Made by a program: the position numbers and the translations under genes. 5,722 nt of DNA from Lachnospiraceae bacterium (GTDB lineage: Bacteria > Bacillota_A > Clostridia > Lachnospirales > Lachnospiraceae). The stretch lies in the NCBI GenBank assembly GCA_016281675.1, contig JAEEJD010000014.1, positions 1-5,722 of the forward strand, written 5' to 3'. The notes below the pieces were generated by a model, which was not told the origin of the DNA, did not search any database, and saw only the letters and a list, made by a program, of their open reading frames with translations. This document shows, one piece after another, positions 4,779-5,722 of the stretch (positions within the stretch are counted from its first letter, which is position 1; each line of letters begins with the position of its first letter).

Positions 4779-5722
4779 ATGATCCTGTATGTTGACTGTA
4801 ATGCAAAGTTTGGCGGCAACGGCAGCAAAGATAAGCCGTTTCGTAAGATTAACGATGCGGCCAAGATCGCAAAACGGGGCGACGAGGTAGTTGTACTCCC
4901 GGGTATTTACAGGGAGGATGTCGATCCGTTAAATGCCGGTACCGAGAAAGAAAGGATCACATACCGCTGCGCGGAAAATCGCAAAGCCGTGATCACGGGT
5001 GCCGACGAATTCAAAAACTGGGAGCGCTTCGAAGGTGATGTTTGGAAGCTTACCGTTCCTAATTCTTATTTCGGATCGTTCAATCCATATACATCGTTTG
5101 TCGAGGGAGACTGGCTCAACATAACCGTGCCGATGCACAGGGGTGATGTATTCCTTAACGGAAAATCACTTTACGAGAAGGAAAGCCTCGAAAAGGTCAC
5201 AAAACCGGATTATTACGATTCATCCTGGGATCGTGATTTTACGCTCCATACGTGGTATACCGAGCAGGATAACGATAAGGACGAGACCGTTATATACGCA
5301 AACTTCAGCGGCGCCGATCCGAATAAAGAATGCGTCGAGATAAGTGTCAGAGCTCATTGTTTCTGGCCTTCTGCAGAGCATGTAAACTACATCACGCTTT
5401 CGGGCTTTACGGTAACAAAGGCCGCGACCCAGTGGGCTCCGCCGACGGCACTTCAGGAAGGAATGATAGGTCCTCACTGGTCAAAAGGCTGGATAATAGA
5501 AGACTGCGATATCTCGGAGAGTAAATGCTGCGGTATATCGCTTGGTAAATACAAACAGCAGAACAACGACAACAAGTGGATGCACTATAAGTTCAAGGAC
5601 GGTGCGCAGACACAGAGGGACTGTACTCTCATAGCGCAGCTTGACGGATGGAGCAGGGATACGATCGGGTCACACATCGTCAGGAACTGCGATATTCACG
5701 ATAACGGACAGACCGGTATCGT
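4779..5722 (+). CDS. GH120-type beta-xylosidase, right-handed beta-helix, 3' end cut
   Basis: The frame is open from ATG 4779 to the window end, giving 314 complete codons plus two bases. The sequence closely follows what I recall of the Thermoanaerobacterium GH120 beta-xylosidase. Shared landmarks are FGSFNPY (98-104), GDWL (110-113), GDVFLNGKSLYE (122-133), IYANFSGADPN (172-182), AATQWAPPTA (215-224), IGPHWSKGWIIED (230-242) and GSHIVRNCDIHDNGQTGI (297-314). The N-terminus (DKPFRKINDAAKIAKRGDEVVVLPGIYRE) is the first turn of a pectate-lyase-like beta-helix. There is no signal peptide, so it should act in the cytoplasm, releasing xylose from imported xylo-oligosaccharides. In GH120 the catalytic Asp and Glu lie near residues 380-405, beyond this window, so activity cannot be confirmed. 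GAGGG at 4768-4772 supports the start; an ATG at 4774 meets a stop after two codons. It has its own transcription unit after the terminator. Confidence 0.87.
   Translation, partial: MILYVDCNAKFGGNGSKDKPFRKINDAAKIAKRGDEVVVLPGIYREDVDPLNAGTEKERITYRCAENRKAVITGADEFKNWERFEGDVWKLTVPNSYFGSFNPYTSFVEGDWLNITVPMHRGDVFLNGKSLYEKESLEKVTKPDYYDSSWDRDFTLHTWYTEQDNDKDETVIYANFSGADPNKECVEISVRAHCFWPSAEHVNYITLSGFTVTKAATQWAPPTALQEGMIGPHWSKGWIIEDCDISESKCCGISLGKYKQQNNDNKWMHYKFKDGAQTQRDCTLIAQLDGWSRDTIGSHIVRNCDIHDNGQTGI

Noticed and set aside
4929..5524. Several short open frames on both strands inside the GH120-like gene
   Set aside because: The long open frame from 4779 to the end carries conserved family blocks throughout; the short frames are shadows of it.
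1..5722. CRISPR arrays, insertion sequences, tRNA or rRNA genes, riboswitches
   Set aside because: No spaced direct repeats, transposase sequences, tRNA-like folds or long structured leaders were seen. The longest untranslated gap is about 86 bases.

Overview
The window looks like chromosomal DNA from a Gram-positive anaerobe of the Clostridia, probably a gut or rumen member of the Lachnospirales/Oscillospirales. The reasons are the IscS-IscU pair of the clostridial type, strong AGGAGG-type ribosome binding sites, a near-perfect housekeeping promoter, lipoprotein signal peptides, moderate GC content, and a GH120-type xylan-oligosaccharide enzyme. The genus is inference only. All genes read on the + strand and are packed tightly; no gene-free stretch exceeds about 90 bases.

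Region 1 (1-714) is the end of an iron-sulfur cluster assembly operon: the C-terminal part of a cysteine desulfurase (iscS/nifS) followed by the scaffold iscU. A short AT-rich inverted repeat follows, but no convincing terminator.

Region 2 (739-4692) appears to be one zinc-uptake transcription unit. A consensus promoter (TTGACA, 17 bp, TATAAT) is followed directly by a perfect 7-1-7 palindrome of Fur-family operator type. The genes are a Fur/Zur-family repressor, a ZnuA-like binding lipoprotein with an acid/His-rich loop, the ZnuC ATPase, the ZnuB permease, and a small uncharacterised lipoprotein with PEVNx repeats and a Cys-Cys-containing domain. The last three genes are joined by ATGA stop/start overlaps. 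A 74-codon gene for a lysine-rich protein with a very strong ribosome binding site comes next, then a strong intrinsic terminator. The natural reading is zinc-responsive autoregulation: metal-loaded repressor sits on the start site, and on zinc starvation the importer and its accessory lipoprotein are made.

Region 3 (4779-5722) is the first 314 codons of a cytoplasmic right-handed beta-helix protein that I recognise as a GH120-type beta-xylosidase. It is cut by the window end before the expected catalytic residues.

The most novel element is the lipoprotein at 3799-4335. It is translationally coupled to a zinc permease, carries five conspicuous cysteines in its domain, and has no function that I can name. 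The small protein at 4409-4633 is second.
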